Origin: Zobellia uliginosa
GTDB lineage: Bacteria; Bacteroidota; Bacteroidia; Flavobacteriales; Flavobacteriaceae
Length of the DNA: 64,000 bases
Assembly (NCBI RefSeq): GCF_900156625.1
Contig: NZ_FTOB01000002.1
Span: 800,275 to 864,274 of the forward strand
Reading direction: 5' to 3'
This document shows positions 38,374 to 48,375 of the stretch, in pieces. Position 1 is the stretch's first letter. Every line of letters begins with the position of its first letter. Made by a program: the position numbers and the translations under genes. The notes beneath the pieces were generated by a model, which saw only the letters and a list, made by a program, of their open reading frames with translations, was not told where the DNA came from and did not search any database.

Positions 38374-39816
38374 ATGTTAAATAAGAGTGTGTATATAATA
38401 ATTATACTGATTTTATTACCAAATTTTGTGGTAAGTCAAGACGGCAAAAAGCCTAATATTATTGTGATATTTTGTGATGATTTGGGTTTTGCAGATTTAT
38501 CCTCCTATGGGTCTATATGGAATGAAACTCCGGAAATAGATAAGATGGCGACTGAGGGACTGCGTTTTACCAATTTTTATGCAGGAGCACCTGTTTGTAC
38601 ACCATCTAGGGCCGCTTTGATGACCGGGTGTTACGCTAGACGAGTTGATATGGATTTAGATGCTAAAAATAGGTGGGTGCTTTTTCCAGTTGCGAAAAAA
38701 GGCATTAACCCTAAGGAAATAACTTTGCCAGAGGTATTAAAAGAAGAGGGGTATTCTACCGCTATTATTGGCAAATGGCACTTAGGTGATCAACCTGAAT
38801 TTTTACCTACCAAGCATGGTTTTGATTATTGGTTTGGGTTACCTTATTCAAATGACATGGAAGTACTAAAAAGGGAAGATCCTCCATTACCATTGATGAG
38901 GAATGAGAAAGTAGTTCAGCAGTCTAATAAGTTAAAAGTTTTTGACCAGACAACCCTGACTAAGCGCTACACAGAAGAGGCCGTTCAATGGATAGACAGT
39001 AATAAGGAGAAACCTTTCTTTTTATATCTAGCGCATACAATGCCTCACAACCCTGTAGCGGCACGACCAGAATTTTATAAAAAAACAACAAATCCCAAAA
39101 AGGGATTTGGAGCCGCTGTTGCGGAAATTAGCTGGTCTACAGGTGAAATCTTATCCTATTTAAAAAAAGAGAACCTAGATAAAAATACCTTGGTCATTTT
39201 TACATCTGATAATGGAGGAAATCCAAATTGGGGAGCAAGTAATGGTATTTTAAAAGGCAAAAAAGGGCAGACTTCTGAGGGAGGAATACGTGTGCCTTGT
39301 ATTGCGTGGTGGCCAGGAAAAATAGAACCAGGAACAACTTGTACTACTCCTGCTTCGGTTATAGATTTTTATTCCACGTTTTCTTCATTGGCCAATATTA
39401 AATTGGAAGATGCAACAAAGAGGGATGGGAAAGATATCTCCCAGTACTTTTTTAATCCTCACTTAGAGGTTGAGCCTAGACCATTTTTTTATTGGCACGT
39501 TGGTTATCTTGAAGCAATCAGGTATGGTGATTGGAAAATTAACCTTATGGGAGATTTCTCTAAGAAAGCCAAAGAGAATATAGCCAAAAGCACATACTCT
39601 GAGGTTAGTTCTCTGGGTCAAGTTGAATTATACGATTTAAATAATGACCCTGGAGAGAGGTTTAACATTGCAGACGCACATCCCGAGATTGTTCAAAAAC
39701 TAATATCCATGGCGGACAAGGAAAGAGCTGCTCTCGGTCAATGGAACGATAAAGGGCCAGAGGTCAGAACTACTATTTATAAAAAGAATCCGAAACCCTT
39801 GTTAAAGCAGCCATAA
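38374..39816 (+). CDS. Exported Cys-type sulfatase (S1 family), PUL sulfatase 3
   Basis: A 480-residue exported sulfatase with the [13 protein letters not shown] metal site and the formylglycine motif C75-[24 protein letters not shown] and the segment LPYSND follow; these same words recur in decayed form in the relic at 41545-41835. It is separated from sulfatase 2 by 77 bp and from sulfatase 4 by 10 bp. Its substrate position is not predictable from sequence. Confidence 0.93.
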   Translation: MLNKSVYIIIILILLPNFVVSQDGKKPNIIVIFCDDLGFADLSSYGSIWNETPEIDKMATEGLRFTNFYAGAPVCTPSRAALMTGCYARRVDMDLDAKNRWVLFPVAKKGINPKEITLPEVLKEEGYSTAIIGKWHLGDQPEFLPTKHGFDYWFGLPYSNDMEVLKREDPPLPLMRNEKVVQQSNKLKVFDQTTLTKRYTEEAVQWIDSNKEKPFFLYLAHTMPHNPVAARPEFYKKTTNPKKGFGAAVAEISWSTGEILSYLKKENLDKNTLVIFTSDNGGNPNWGASNGILKGKKGQTSEGGIRVPCIAWWPGKIEPGTTCTTPASVIDFYSTFSSLANIKLEDATKRDGKDISQYFFNPHLEVEPRPFFYWHVGYLEAIRYGDWKINLMGDFSKKAKENIAKSTYSEVSSLGQVELYDLNNDPGERFNIADAHPEIVQKLISMADKERAALGQWNDKGPEVRTTIYKKNPKPLLKQP

Positions 39817-39826
39817 AAAAAAGACT

Positions 39827-41491
39827 ATGATAAATATGAGAAAAATATCTTCAGTGCTATCTATTGGAAGGTATTTGACAATAGCTTTTACATTATTATT
39901 TATGACCATCGGTCATTCCCAAAAAAAAGATAAAAGACCAAATATTGTATTCGCTTTTGCTGATGATTGGGGCAAGTATGCCAGTTGTTACGCTACAATA
40001 AAAGGAAATCCAGAATGGCAAAAAATAGTTAAAACCCCAAATATAGATCGATTAGCAAAAGAAGGGATTCTCTTTAACAATGCTTATGTGAATGCACCAT
40101 CTTGTACTCCCAGTAGGAGTTCAATCCTTTCCGGGCAATATTTTTATCGCACAGGAATGGGAAGTATTTTGTTGGGAGCTGTTTGGGATAGTAGTATTCC
40201 GACTTATCCACTTCTATTGGAAAAAAACGGGTATCATATAGGATACACATATAAAGTGTGGAGTCCAGGAACACCAAAAAATGCAGGTTACGGAGGGGAT
40301 AGAACCAAATATGAGTCCGGAGGAAATCTTTTTAATCGTTTTAGTCAAAATGTTAATAAATTCATGGAGGAAGGACAATCTATGAATTATGCAAAGCAAC
40401 TATTATACGATGAAGTCAGTGCAAATTTTCTTCAATTTTTAAATGATAACGATAATGGAAAACCATTTTGTTATTGGTTTGGCCCAACTAACACACATCG
40501 TAAATGGACAGCTGGTTCCGGTAAGAATTTATGGGGAATAGACCCTGATGAGTTGAAAGGGAAACTACCCCCATTTTTACCTGACGTTGAAATTGTTAGA
40601 GAAGATTTTGCAGATTATCTGGGAGAGGTAATGGCCTTTGATAGTGGTTTGGGAATTTTGATTAAAACGCTTGAAGAAAAAAAATTAATGGATAATACCT
40701 TAATTGTTATTAGTGGAGATCATGGAATTCCTGGATTTACTAATGGTAAGACTAACCTTTACGATTTTGGGACTAATGTCTCACTAATAGCACATTGGCC
40801 TTCCGTAATAAAACCTGGACGGATAGTTGATGACTTTGTGAACCTTATGGATTTAGGTCCTACTTTTTTGGAAGTAGGAAATGTTGATATACCGGAAGTT
40901 ATGACAGGTAAAAGTTTAGTTTCACTTTTTAAAAGCCCCAAGAAGAAAGGATTTGTCGAAAAAAATAGAAATTACGTAATTACAGGAAGGGAAAGACATG
41001 TTCATTCCGCTAGAACAGGCTACCTTCCCTATCCGCAACGGTCCATTAGAACCAAAGATTTCTTATACATAATAAACTTTGAACCCGATAGATGGCCTAT
41101 GGGGAATTCTGGTATTTCAAACTTAGATTTTGAAACTTTGGCCAATAACACCACTGTTGCTTATCCAGATTTTGATGCTAGTCCTACAAAGGCATGGCTT
41201 ATTATAAATAAGGAATTAAGTGGTAATCAATTGTTCTATAATTATGCTTTTGGGAAAAGGCCTAAAGAGGAACTTTTTGTTATCAATTCAGACCCGTTTC
41301 AAGTGAATAATGTTGCTAGTATATCAAAATATGGAACAATTAAAAAGCAATTAAAAGAGAAATTACTATCCGAATTAAAACGTACAGAAGACCCTAGGGT
41401 TACAGGGAATGGAAAATCTTTTGACAACCCTCCGTATACAAAAACAGTAGATCTGCCCGGATGGTTTATTCCTCAAGATAAAAAGCTATAA
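39827..41491 (+). CDS. Exported Cys-type sulfatase (S1 family, heparan-sulfatase-like), PUL sulfatase 4
   Basis: A 554-residue exported protein (alternative start MRKISS at 39836). The metal site is [11 protein letters not shown] and the formylglycine motif is C93-TPSRSS. The order of motifs ([15 protein letters not shown]) is unlike the other three and fits a separate sulfatase subfamily often annotated as heparan N-sulfatase-like. It probably acts on a different sulfate position. It ends the first sulfatase run and is followed by a sulfatase relic. Confidence 0.9.
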   Translation: MINMRKISSVLSIGRYLTIAFTLLFMTIGHSQKKDKRPNIVFAFADDWGKYASCYATIKGNPEWQKIVKTPNIDRLAKEGILFNNAYVNAPSCTPSRSSILSGQYFYRTGMGSILLGAVWDSSIPTYPLLLEKNGYHIGYTYKVWSPGTPKNAGYGGDRTKYESGGNLFNRFSQNVNKFMEEGQSMNYAKQLLYDEVSANFLQFLNDNDNGKPFCYWFGPTNTHRKWTAGSGKNLWGIDPDELKGKLPPFLPDVEIVREDFADYLGEVMAFDSGLGILIKTLEEKKLMDNTLIVISGDHGIPGFTNGKTNLYDFGTNVSLIAHWPSVIKPGRIVDDFVNLMDLGPTFLEVGNVDIPEVMTGKSLVSLFKSPKKKGFVEKNRNYVITGRERHVHSARTGYLPYPQRSIRTKDFLYIINFEPDRWPMGNSGISNLDFETLANNTTVAYPDFDASPTKAWLIINKELSGNQLFYNYAFGKRPKEELFVINSDPFQVNNVASISKYGTIKKQLKEKLLSELKRTEDPRVTGNGKSFDNPPYTKTVDLPGWFIPQDKKL

Positions 41492-41544
41492 AGTTGAAAT
41501 CATACTTATTGTAATCATTTTTTTTGATGCATGCTCTTTCAGTA

Positions 41545-41835
41545 AAAATGGTTTGAACTAAAGTGGATAACCCTGCCCTAGGAGATAAAAAAAGGAAGGT
41601 TGTTGCGCCGATATAATGTGTAAATGGTACTTAAGTGACCAACTTAAATCTTTTTCAACTAAACATGGCTTTTAGTATTGGTTAAGGTAGACTTATTCTA
41701 ATGATAAGCCAGTAAAGAAAAGGGGCTAATCTATTTACATAAGAATAGATAAGGGAGGAAGAGATTATTAAGTAACCTGATAAGTACAAGGAGTTTACCA
41801 ATTTAACCTTGACTAACGCCCCAGTTGATAATAAT
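41545..41835 (+). pseudogene. Relic of a further sulfatase gene
   Basis: The frame starting at 41595 reads EGCCADIMCKWYLSDQLKSF and then STKHGF, stop, YW. This lines up word for word with [20 protein letters not shown] then PTKHGFDYW of sulfatase 3. Past a second stop it reads TYSNDKP against PYSNDM, and near 41790 KEFTNLTLTNAP against the TTLTKRY region. LP-EIKKEG precedes it after a frameshift. Several stops and shifts make it clearly non-functional. Confidence 0.75.
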
Positions 41836-41953
41836 TATCTATAACAATAACCTAAAACTTCATTGGATAAAAATATTGGTATTCCAATTCAAAGAATTAA
41901 GACTATAAGAGGAATTTCACAAATTACTCTACACCTAACTCTAAAACATAAAA

Positions 41954-43372
41954 ATGATTTCAAATAAACGGACAAAATATTTAGTAGTTTTCATAGCACT
42001 ATGTTGTAGCCACACCTTTTCTCAAGAAACGACATATGTTGATATTCCTTTAACTGATTTTAGAGCTTTTAATCAACCAGATCAAAATTGGGTGATAACA
42101 TCGGACTTTGATAGCGATTTTACGAAACCATGGAATTTGAAAAGAATAAAGCCAGGCAGTGGGGTTGCTCTAAATAACTACAGTGAAAAAACACATGGAC
42201 ACTTGGTTACCAATAAAGAGTTCGGAGACTTGGATTTAGAATTTGATTTCATGATGGATAAGGGTTCTAATTCAGGAATATACCTCCAAGGCAGGTATGA
42301 GATACAACTGTTTGATAGTTGGTTAAAATCAAATTCGACTTATGCTGATTGTGGCGGTATTTATCAGCGGTGGAACGAAGAGGGGGGTATGAAGGGATAT
42401 GAGGGAGTCTCTCCTTTGGTCAATGCTTCATATGCTCCAGGACTTTGGCAGCATCTGCGCATTATTTTCAAGGCTCCGAAATTTGATGATAAGGGTAATA
42501 AAGTTGCGAATGCCCGTTTTAACGAGGTTTATCTTAATGGAGTATTGATACATAATCAGGTGGAGGTCTCAGGACCCACAAGGGCAAGTCTTTTTCACGA
42601 TGAAAAATCTTTAGGTCCGCTTATGTTCCAGGGCGATCATGGTAAAGTTGCTTTACGCAATATCAGATATCGATCTATTCAAAAGAATGTCGGTAAAGGA
42701 AAAAATAGTAAGTCGGGTATAAATATAATAAAGCCAATCAAGAGACCATATTTGCTAAGAAGCTTCATCATGTTTAAGGGAGAAAAGTTGAATAAAGTCA
42801 TTTCTTTGGGACACCCCAGTGGATTGAGTTATGCCTATAACTTAGAGAAGGGAGCATTGTTAAAAGTATGGAGGGGAAACTTTATGGATGTCACGGATAT
42901 GTGGCATCATAGAGGGCAGGCGCAATTAGCAAAACCATTAGGTAATACCATATCGCTTTCAAATTCGCCCGCAATAGCTTTATTATCGGATTTTCATGAG
43001 CCATGGCCAGATTCTATCGCGCCCAGTATGGTTCATCAAGGTTATGCATTAGATAAAAATGGAGTTCCGAAATTCACTTTTAATATATGTGGTGTTAATT
43101 TGACGGATTACATTGTTCCTTTGGATGACGGAATGGGCTTTGAACGAACCTTGACTCTAAATGGCGAGATAGACACCAATCTTTATTCCAGAATAATATC
43201 GGCAGAGTCAATTGTGCAGATATCCAAAGAAGTTTACCGTGTTGATGGAAACTATTATGTTATGATAGACAAAAAATTTCAATCCAAAAAGAGAGAAACC
43301 AAAACGGGCCAGGAACTGTTAGTAAATATTGGTAAAGTGTCTTCGGAAATTACCTATTCTATTATTTATTAG
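41954..43372 (+). CDS. Exported DUF1080 (3-keto-disaccharide hydrolase-like) protein
   Basis: A 472-residue protein with a signal peptide. The first 260 residues form a concanavalin-like DUF1080 domain (DLDLEFDFMMDKGSNSGIYL, then QGRYEIQLFDSW). The second half, from KRPYLLRSFIMFKGEKLNK, is a beta-rich region of the type often placed before heme-domain modules in Planctomycetes and Bacteroidetes. It lies 46 bp before the propeller-cytochrome gene and is likely its partner. Some DUF1080 proteins hydrolyse 3-keto glycosides; that activity is a possibility here, not shown. Confidence 0.75.
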   Translation: MISNKRTKYLVVFIALCCSHTFSQETTYVDIPLTDFRAFNQPDQNWVITSDFDSDFTKPWNLKRIKPGSGVALNNYSEKTHGHLVTNKEFGDLDLEFDFMMDKGSNSGIYLQGRYEIQLFDSWLKSNSTYADCGGIYQRWNEEGGMKGYEGVSPLVNASYAPGLWQHLRIIFKAPKFDDKGNKVANARFNEVYLNGVLIHNQVEVSGPTRASLFHDEKSLGPLMFQGDHGKVALRNIRYRSIQKNVGKGKNSKSGINIIKPIKRPYLLRSFIMFKGEKLNKVISLGHPSGLSYAYNLEKGALLKVWRGNFMDVTDMWHHRGQAQLAKPLGNTISLSNSPAIALLSDFHEPWPDSIAPSMVHQGYALDKNGVPKFTFNICGVNLTDYIVPLDDGMGFERTLTLNGEIDTNLYSRIISAESIVQISKEVYRVDGNYYVMIDKKFQSKKRETKTGQELLVNIGKVSSEITYSIIY

Positions 43373-43418
43373 TACTCGAACCCTGTAAGAAAATGTTTAT
43401 CTACATAATTTATTATCG

Positions 43419-45311
43419 ATGAAAACGAAATTATTAAATAGAATTATATCCATATTTACTTTAGTACTCAACATTTGTTACACGAGTAATGCACAAGATG
43501 AGAAGGATAGTGGAAAAAATCTTCCTAAAGAAGAGGACTACTATGAAATCCAGACCATTCAAATACCCGAGAGTATAGAATTGGGTGTTGGGGGTATGAC
43601 CTTTACCCCAAATGGCAAACTAGCTGTTTCTACACGTCGCGGGGAGGTGTGGATGATATCCAATCCTTATCAGTTGGGAGGTACACCGCCCAACTTCAAG
43701 CTTTTTGCGCATGGGTTACATGAGCCTTTGGGGCTAGCGTATAAAAACGGTTTTTTTTACGTGTCTCAACGTCCTGAACTTACTAGATTAAAAGACGTTG
43801 ATGGTGATGGTATGGCAGATGAATACAAGACGGTCTATCCATTTGATATTATGGGCAATTATCATGAATATGCTTACGGACCACGGTTTGACGCAGAGGG
43901 GAACATGATAGTTACGCTCAACTTGGCTTGGGGCTCTGGACGTATGGAAAGTTTGTCTAAGTGGCACGGTTGGATGTTAAAAATCACGGAAGGAGGTGAA
44001 ATGAAACCTTTTGCTACAGGAATGCGCTCTCCCGCAGCTTTTGGCTTGAACGCAGAGGGAGATGCGTTTTATGCTGAAAATCAAGGCGGTTGGATTGGGT
44101 CTGGTTATATAACCGTTGTTGAGGAAGGTGATTTTATCAGTCACCCGGCTGGACTTCGATGGTCTGATGAGGTTAAATCTCCTGTTAAACTTAAACCCTC
44201 AGATATTCCAGACTCAGGGAAGCCTCAATTTGAGATTGCTAAGGGCACGCCTGGTATGAAAGCCCCTTCTGTTTGGATACCGCATGCTTTCATGGGAGTT
44301 TCAACCTCGGATATTGTCTTAGATACGACCGGTGAGATAGGACCTTTTAAAAATCAGCTTTTCGTGGGGGATCAAGGACAAAGTTTAATAAATCGGGTAT
44401 ACCTCGAAAAAATTAGGGGGGTCTATCAAGGTGCAGTTTTTCCTTTCCGCTCTGGTTTTTCTTCAGGGGTATTTCGTCTTGCTTGGGGCTCTGAAGGCGA
44501 TCTTTTTATAGGTATGACCTCAAGGGGGTGGGGGTCTGTAGGCAATGAAAAATTTGGTCTTCAAAAATTAAGCTGGAATGGGAAAATGCCATTTGAAATT
44601 AAGGCTATACGTGCTAAGTCGGATGGATTTGAATTAGAGTTTACTCAGCCGGTTGATGAAATTACGGCTAGGAATCCAGAATCTTATGTACTGAGAACTT
44701 TTACATATAAGTATCATAGTATTTATGGTAGTCCAATGATTAATGAAGCAGTTCCTGATCTAAAGGCAATTGATGTGTCAGAAGACAAAATGCATGTACG
44801 CTTAGTTTTTGATCAAATTAGAGAAGGGTACATACATGAAATTGAGGCAAAGGGCATAAAGTCTTTGTTAGATAAGTATCCGCTTCTACATAAAACTGCG
44901 TATTATACCTTAAATAGGATACCGTCCGGTGATTTTCTGATTTTATCCGAAAAAAACAAGTTGCTAACAAAAGCGACAGTTACTAAAACAATGGAGGAGG
45001 GCAAAAAAAAGAATATAGCGAAAGGCCAAGCAAATAAAACCTTGCCTAAAACTGTAAGCTTTGAAGAGGTCCAGGCTTTATTGAGAAAACATGCCTGTGT
45101 TGCATGTCACAAAACTGATGAAAAAGCTGTAGGTCCTTCGTTTATAGATATATCCAGTCGGAAGTATTCTACCGAAAGAATAATGGAATTAATCTATAAG
45201 CCTGAACCTGAAAATTGGCCTGAATACGCAACACCAATGCCACGTATGCGAAATGTGCCGACAGATAGTGCTGAGAAAATTGCTCAATGGATTAATACGT
45301 TGAAAAAATAA
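43419..45311 (+). CDS. PQQ-dependent dehydrogenase-like beta-propeller with C-terminal c-type cytochrome
   Basis: A 630-residue exported protein. Residues of about 45-400 form a six-bladed propeller of the soluble glucose/sorbosone dehydrogenase type (DGDGMADEYKTVYPFDIMGNY, GMRSPAAFGLN). An Ig-like linker follows, and the last 80 residues are a class I cytochrome c: C560-VAC563-H564 binds heme and a distal methionine is likely in ATPMPRM. It would oxidise a sugar or alcohol in the periplasm and pass electrons to the respiratory chain. PQQ use is not certain because binding residues were not confirmed. Together with the DUF1080 gene it adds an oxidative step to a sulfatase locus. Confidence 0.8.
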   Translation: MKTKLLNRIISIFTLVLNICYTSNAQDEKDSGKNLPKEEDYYEIQTIQIPESIELGVGGMTFTPNGKLAVSTRRGEVWMISNPYQLGGTPPNFKLFAHGLHEPLGLAYKNGFFYVSQRPELTRLKDVDGDGMADEYKTVYPFDIMGNYHEYAYGPRFDAEGNMIVTLNLAWGSGRMESLSKWHGWMLKITEGGEMKPFATGMRSPAAFGLNAEGDAFYAENQGGWIGSGYITVVEEGDFISHPAGLRWSDEVKSPVKLKPSDIPDSGKPQFEIAKGTPGMKAPSVWIPHAFMGVSTSDIVLDTTGEIGPFKNQLFVGDQGQSLINRVYLEKIRGVYQGAVFPFRSGFSSGVFRLAWGSEGDLFIGMTSRGWGSVGNEKFGLQKLSWNGKMPFEIKAIRAKSDGFELEFTQPVDEITARNPESYVLRTFTYKYHSIYGSPMINEAVPDLKAIDVSEDKMHVRLVFDQIREGYIHEIEAKGIKSLLDKYPLLHKTAYYTLNRIPSGDFLILSEKNKLLTKATVTKTMEEGKKKNIAKGQANKTLPKTVSFEEVQALLRKHACVACHKTDEKAVGPSFIDISSRKYSTERIMELIYKPEPENWPEYATPMPRMRNVPTDSAEKIAQWINTLKK

Positions 45312-45742
45312 GAATTAAAAAACTGAAAAATTGTTTTTATATCATAATAATGGTTACTTACCAATATCAAAAGTTGAGTTAGCTTGATTTGAAAAATATT
45401 AAGGGATTCAATGTTTAGATATGAGGTTATAATTTTCTGACTTGTTAGTTTAGTTATTGTAAACTATTGATTCCTGAGGTGTTATGTTTTAATAGTCATT
45501 GTTTTGATACAATGGAATAAGTATTTTAATTCCTCACCCGTTATTTTAGAACAGGTAACATTCTATTTCATAAAAAACTATAATATTATTGACACAATTT
45601 TAATACTGTTATCTACTTTGTTTTTCATGTGATTAGCTATTCCCCTAAATACGTCAAAGGTATTTATGGTGGTAATTTAACTTTTCTCAACAGATTCATA
45701 ATATTTTAAAAGATATGCGGAGAAGTCAATTAATAATTTAAT
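45312..45742. other. AT-rich intergenic region before the last PUL sulfatase
   Basis: No ORF of note and no clear hairpin or promoter box was found. The length suggests that the gene at 45743 is transcribed from its own promoter. Confidence 0.4.
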
Positions 45743-47386
45743 ATGAGAAAAATTGGCATTTTAATTTTTAGTTTATTGTGTTTATTCGGTTGCAATAATC
45801 AAAAGAAAGAAAGCAACCCGAGAAAAGTAACCGTTGATCAGCGTCCCAACATACTTTGGATAGTGGCCGAAGATTTGAGTCCGGTATTGCCATCGTTTGG
45901 AGACTCCACAGTGGTTACACCCAATATTAGCCGTTTGACTGCAGAGGGGGTTAGGTATACAAATGTATTTTCTCCATCTGGTGTCTGTGCGCCTAGTAGG
46001 GCCGCAATTGCAACGGGTATGTACCAGAACCATATAGGGGCCCAACACATGAGAACTAGGGGAAATAGAAAATTCTTACCAGAGGTAATTCAACCTTATG
46101 GTGCAATGCCTCCTGCTGATGTAAAGATGCACAGTGAACATTTAAGGCTTGAAGGTTATTACTGTTCCAATAACAGTAAAGAGGATTATCAATTTATGCC
46201 ACCTGTCACAGCATGGGACGAAAGCAGTAAAAAAGCCCATTGGAGAAATCGCGGGCCAAACCAACCCTTTTTTTCTATTTTCAATCTTAATGTTACACAT
46301 GAATCCCAAATATGGGCGAGGGCTAAAGATTCACTTTGGGTTGCCGATGATTTAGATGTACCTGTTCCTCCCTATTTGCCGAACACTGAGGTTGGACGTA
46401 ATGATATTAGAAGAATGTATTCCAATGTTAAGGAAATGGACCATCAAGTAGGTGAGATACTGACCCAGTTGGAAGAGGACGGCTTATTGGAAAATACGAT
46501 TATATTCTGGTATGCCGACCATGGCGGACCCTTACCACGGCAAAAACGCCTTTTGTATGATTCGGGAATGAAGTTACCGTTAGTAATACGATATCCAGGT
46601 AAGAAGAATGCGGGTACAATAGATGACCGTTTGATAAGTTTTGTTGATTTTAAGCCCACTTTATTGTCTTTGGCGGGAATCCAACCGCCTAAGAATCTTG
46701 ACGGTAGAGCCTTTGCTGGAGAATTCGAATCTGAGGAAAGGAGAGAATATGTATATGGTGCAGCGGACCGGTTTGATAAACAATACGATATGATTCGGGC
46801 AGTTCGTGACAATCGCTATAAATATTTAAAAAATTTCCGTACAGAACAGGGCTATTATTTGCCTGTAGCATTTCGGGAGCAGATGCCCATTATGCAAGAA
46901 TTACTTCGAATGCGTGATAATGGGGAGCTTAATGAAGATCAGGCTCAATGGTTTCGAGACAAAAAGGAACCTGAAGAGTTATTCGATACTTATAACGACC
47001 CTTACGAACTGAACAATTTGGCCGGAGACCCCCAATATGAAAAGAAATTAAAAGAGTTAAGATACGAATGTAAACGTTGGATGCAATCAATAGGGGATAA
47101 AGGCTTAATGCCCGAAAAAGAATATGTAGCGTCGATTTGGCCCTCAGGAACCCAACCCAAAACGGAGAATCCCCTAATTGAAAAGAGAAATAACAGGATA
47201 GCTATTAGTTGTAAAACTGATGGGGCATCTATCGGGTATCAAATTTTAAAGGAGAATGAAGAAATCGGGAATGTGTGGCAGGTTTATAAAGAGCCTTTTT
47301 CTTTACAAGGGAATGAACGTGCCATAACCTTGGCCCATAGAATAGGATACCTTCAAAGTAATCAGGTTTGGATTGATGGGAAATAA
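45743..47386 (+). CDS. Cys-type sulfatase lipoprotein (S1 family), PUL sulfatase 5
   Basis: A 547-residue protein with lipobox LFGC, so it is anchored to a membrane or the cell surface. The metal site is AEDLSPVLPSFGD and the formylglycine motif is C82-APSR, followed by AAIATG. The motif YADHGGPLPRQKR marks the second metal-binding region. The last 60 residues form an extra beta-rich tail. It belongs to a different sulfatase subfamily from numbers 1-3. It is the last gene before the right-hand direct repeat. Confidence 0.92.
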   Translation: MRKIGILIFSLLCLFGCNNQKKESNPRKVTVDQRPNILWIVAEDLSPVLPSFGDSTVVTPNISRLTAEGVRYTNVFSPSGVCAPSRAAIATGMYQNHIGAQHMRTRGNRKFLPEVIQPYGAMPPADVKMHSEHLRLEGYYCSNNSKEDYQFMPPVTAWDESSKKAHWRNRGPNQPFFSIFNLNVTHESQIWARAKDSLWVADDLDVPVPPYLPNTEVGRNDIRRMYSNVKEMDHQVGEILTQLEEDGLLENTIIFWYADHGGPLPRQKRLLYDSGMKLPLVIRYPGKKNAGTIDDRLISFVDFKPTLLSLAGIQPPKNLDGRAFAGEFESEERREYVYGAADRFDKQYDMIRAVRDNRYKYLKNFRTEQGYYLPVAFREQMPIMQELLRMRDNGELNEDQAQWFRDKKEPEELFDTYNDPYELNNLAGDPQYEKKLKELRYECKRWMQSIGDKGLMPEKEYVASIWPSGTQPKTENPLIEKRNNRIAISCKTDGASIGYQILKENEEIGNVWQVYKEPFSLQGNERAITLAHRIGYLQSNQVWIDGK

Positions 47387-47525
47387 ATAAAAGAAGTAAT
47401 TCTACTATGAAATAACATTTTCTATTAGGAGAATTAGTTTAGCCCCTTTTCTTTGCGTTATTATCGGCTTTGTAGGAAAGCTTTTCCGTGCTTTAATCAA
47501 TAATCCATTACCCTAAAACATAATC

Positions 47526-47646
47526 CAGCCCCCAATTTAGAAATAACCCCCTAGGGCAGGGGCCATTTTGTAGCGATATAATTTCGGGCCGCCAGGGGTG
47601 GAATTAAAAAAAAACAAAGACATTTTGTAGGGGAGTGGCTTTCTAA
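47526..47646 (+). repeat. 121-bp direct repeat, right copy, next to tRNA-Met
   Basis: Same orientation as, and nearly identical to, 28109-28229; the two starts are 19,417 bp apart. It lies between the last sulfatase gene and the terminator of the tRNA-Met transcript, 78 bp from the tRNA 3' end. Confidence 0.9.
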
Positions 47647-47666
47647 AGTACAGAAACACAAGGCAT

Positions 47667-47699
47667 AAAAAAAACGGCTTGTGTATCTACACAAACCGT
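47667..47699 (-). terminator. Terminator of the tRNA-Met transcript
   Basis: On the minus strand ACGG and TTGTGTA pair with TACACAA and CCGT across a 2-base loop with one mismatch, followed by a run of T (A run at 47667-47673 on the plus strand). Confidence 0.75.
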
Positions 47700-47723
47700 C
47701 TATTTTGCAGGTTTTGAACCTTG

Positions 47724-47797
47724 TAGCGAGAGAGGGACTTGAACCCTCGGCCTCCGGGTTATGAATCCGACGCTCTAACCAGCTGAGCTACCTCGCC
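47724..47797 (-). tRNA. tRNA-Met (anticodon CAT)
   Basis: A 74-nt cloverleaf read on the minus strand. The acceptor stem GGCGAGG pairs with TCTCGCT through two G-U pairs, the D arm is GCTCAGCTGGTTAGAGC, the anticodon loop is TTCATAA with CAT, and the T arm is GAGGGTTCAAGTCCCTC. The CCA end is not encoded. It could be elongator or initiator tRNA; the wobble first pair and the absence of a GGG-CCC anticodon stem favour elongator. Confidence 0.95.
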
Positions 47798-47820
47798 GCG
47801 TTGTTGTTTGAAAGCGGCTG

Positions 47821-47849
47821 CAAATATAAAGTTTATTTTTGTTCTTCAA
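47821..47849 (-). promoter_or_regulatory. Promoter of tRNA-Met
   Basis: On the minus strand TTG (47849-47847), 18 bases, TATATTTG (47828-47821), matching the Bacteroidetes -33/-7 pattern, 23 bp upstream of the tRNA. Confidence 0.6.
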
Positions 47850-47934
47850 CAATTCTTTGCTAAAAAATTATTCTATGCGTTTTATTTTTTTATCATAAGG
47901 AAATCTATATATTGCCCAAAGAAAACACTAAAGA

Positions 47935-48318
47935 ATGGACGATAAAATAAAATTTGAACTAGAATTTGTAGTACAATCCTCGCCGCAGTTGCTATACCAG
48001 TATTTGTCAACTCCATCAGGGCTTTCCGAATGGTTTGCCGATAACGTGAACTCCAGAGGTGAAATGTTCAGTTTTATATGGGATGGCTCGGAAGAAGAAG
48101 CTAAATTATTGAAACGTAAAAGTGACGAGTTTGTTCGGTTCACATGGGTCGATAACGACGATGATTCATATTTTGAAATGAAGATCATAGTAGACGAAAT
48201 CACCAAAGACGTATCCCTTTTTATAACCGATTTTGCCGAAGAGGATGAAATTGACGAAGCTAAGATGCTTTGGCGTAACCAGGTAAGTGACCTCAAACAG
48301 GTTTTGGGCTCTGTATAA
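47935..48318 (+). CDS. START-like domain protein
   Basis: A 127-residue single-domain protein with the helix-grip (SRPBCC/START-like) pattern: FVVQSSPQLLYQYLSTPSGL, then EWF, a DGSEEEA turn, and the long C-terminal helix ending in LKQVLGS. Homologues are common as small cytoplasmic proteins in Bacteroidetes and have no agreed function; a hydrophobic ligand is expected. It is followed by a terminator-like palindrome directly before the next gene. Confidence 0.8.
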   Translation: MDDKIKFELEFVVQSSPQLLYQYLSTPSGLSEWFADNVNSRGEMFSFIWDGSEEEAKLLKRKSDEFVRFTWVDNDDDSYFEMKIIVDEITKDVSLFITDFAEEDEIDEAKMLWRNQVSDLKQVLGSV

Positions 48319-48340
48319 CCTTAAATTATTAATATCACCT

Positions 48341-48375
48341 TATATTTGGTCCCGATAATTATCGGGACTTTTTTT
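48341..48375 (+). promoter_or_regulatory. Overlapping promoter box and terminator palindrome before the class IV aminotransferase gene
   Basis: TATATTTG at 48341-48348 is a perfect -7 box. It is directly followed by the perfect 20-base palindrome GTCCCGATAATTATCGGGAC (48349-48368) and seven T, and the ATG follows at 48376. The palindrome would end the upstream transcript, while transcripts begun at this -7 box would start inside it and escape the hairpin. Confidence 0.6.

Noticed and set aside
47724-47797. A tRNA-overlapping attachment site
   Set aside because: The repeat ends at 47646, outside the tRNA, and no part of the tRNA 3' end is duplicated near 28109; only proximity is claimed.
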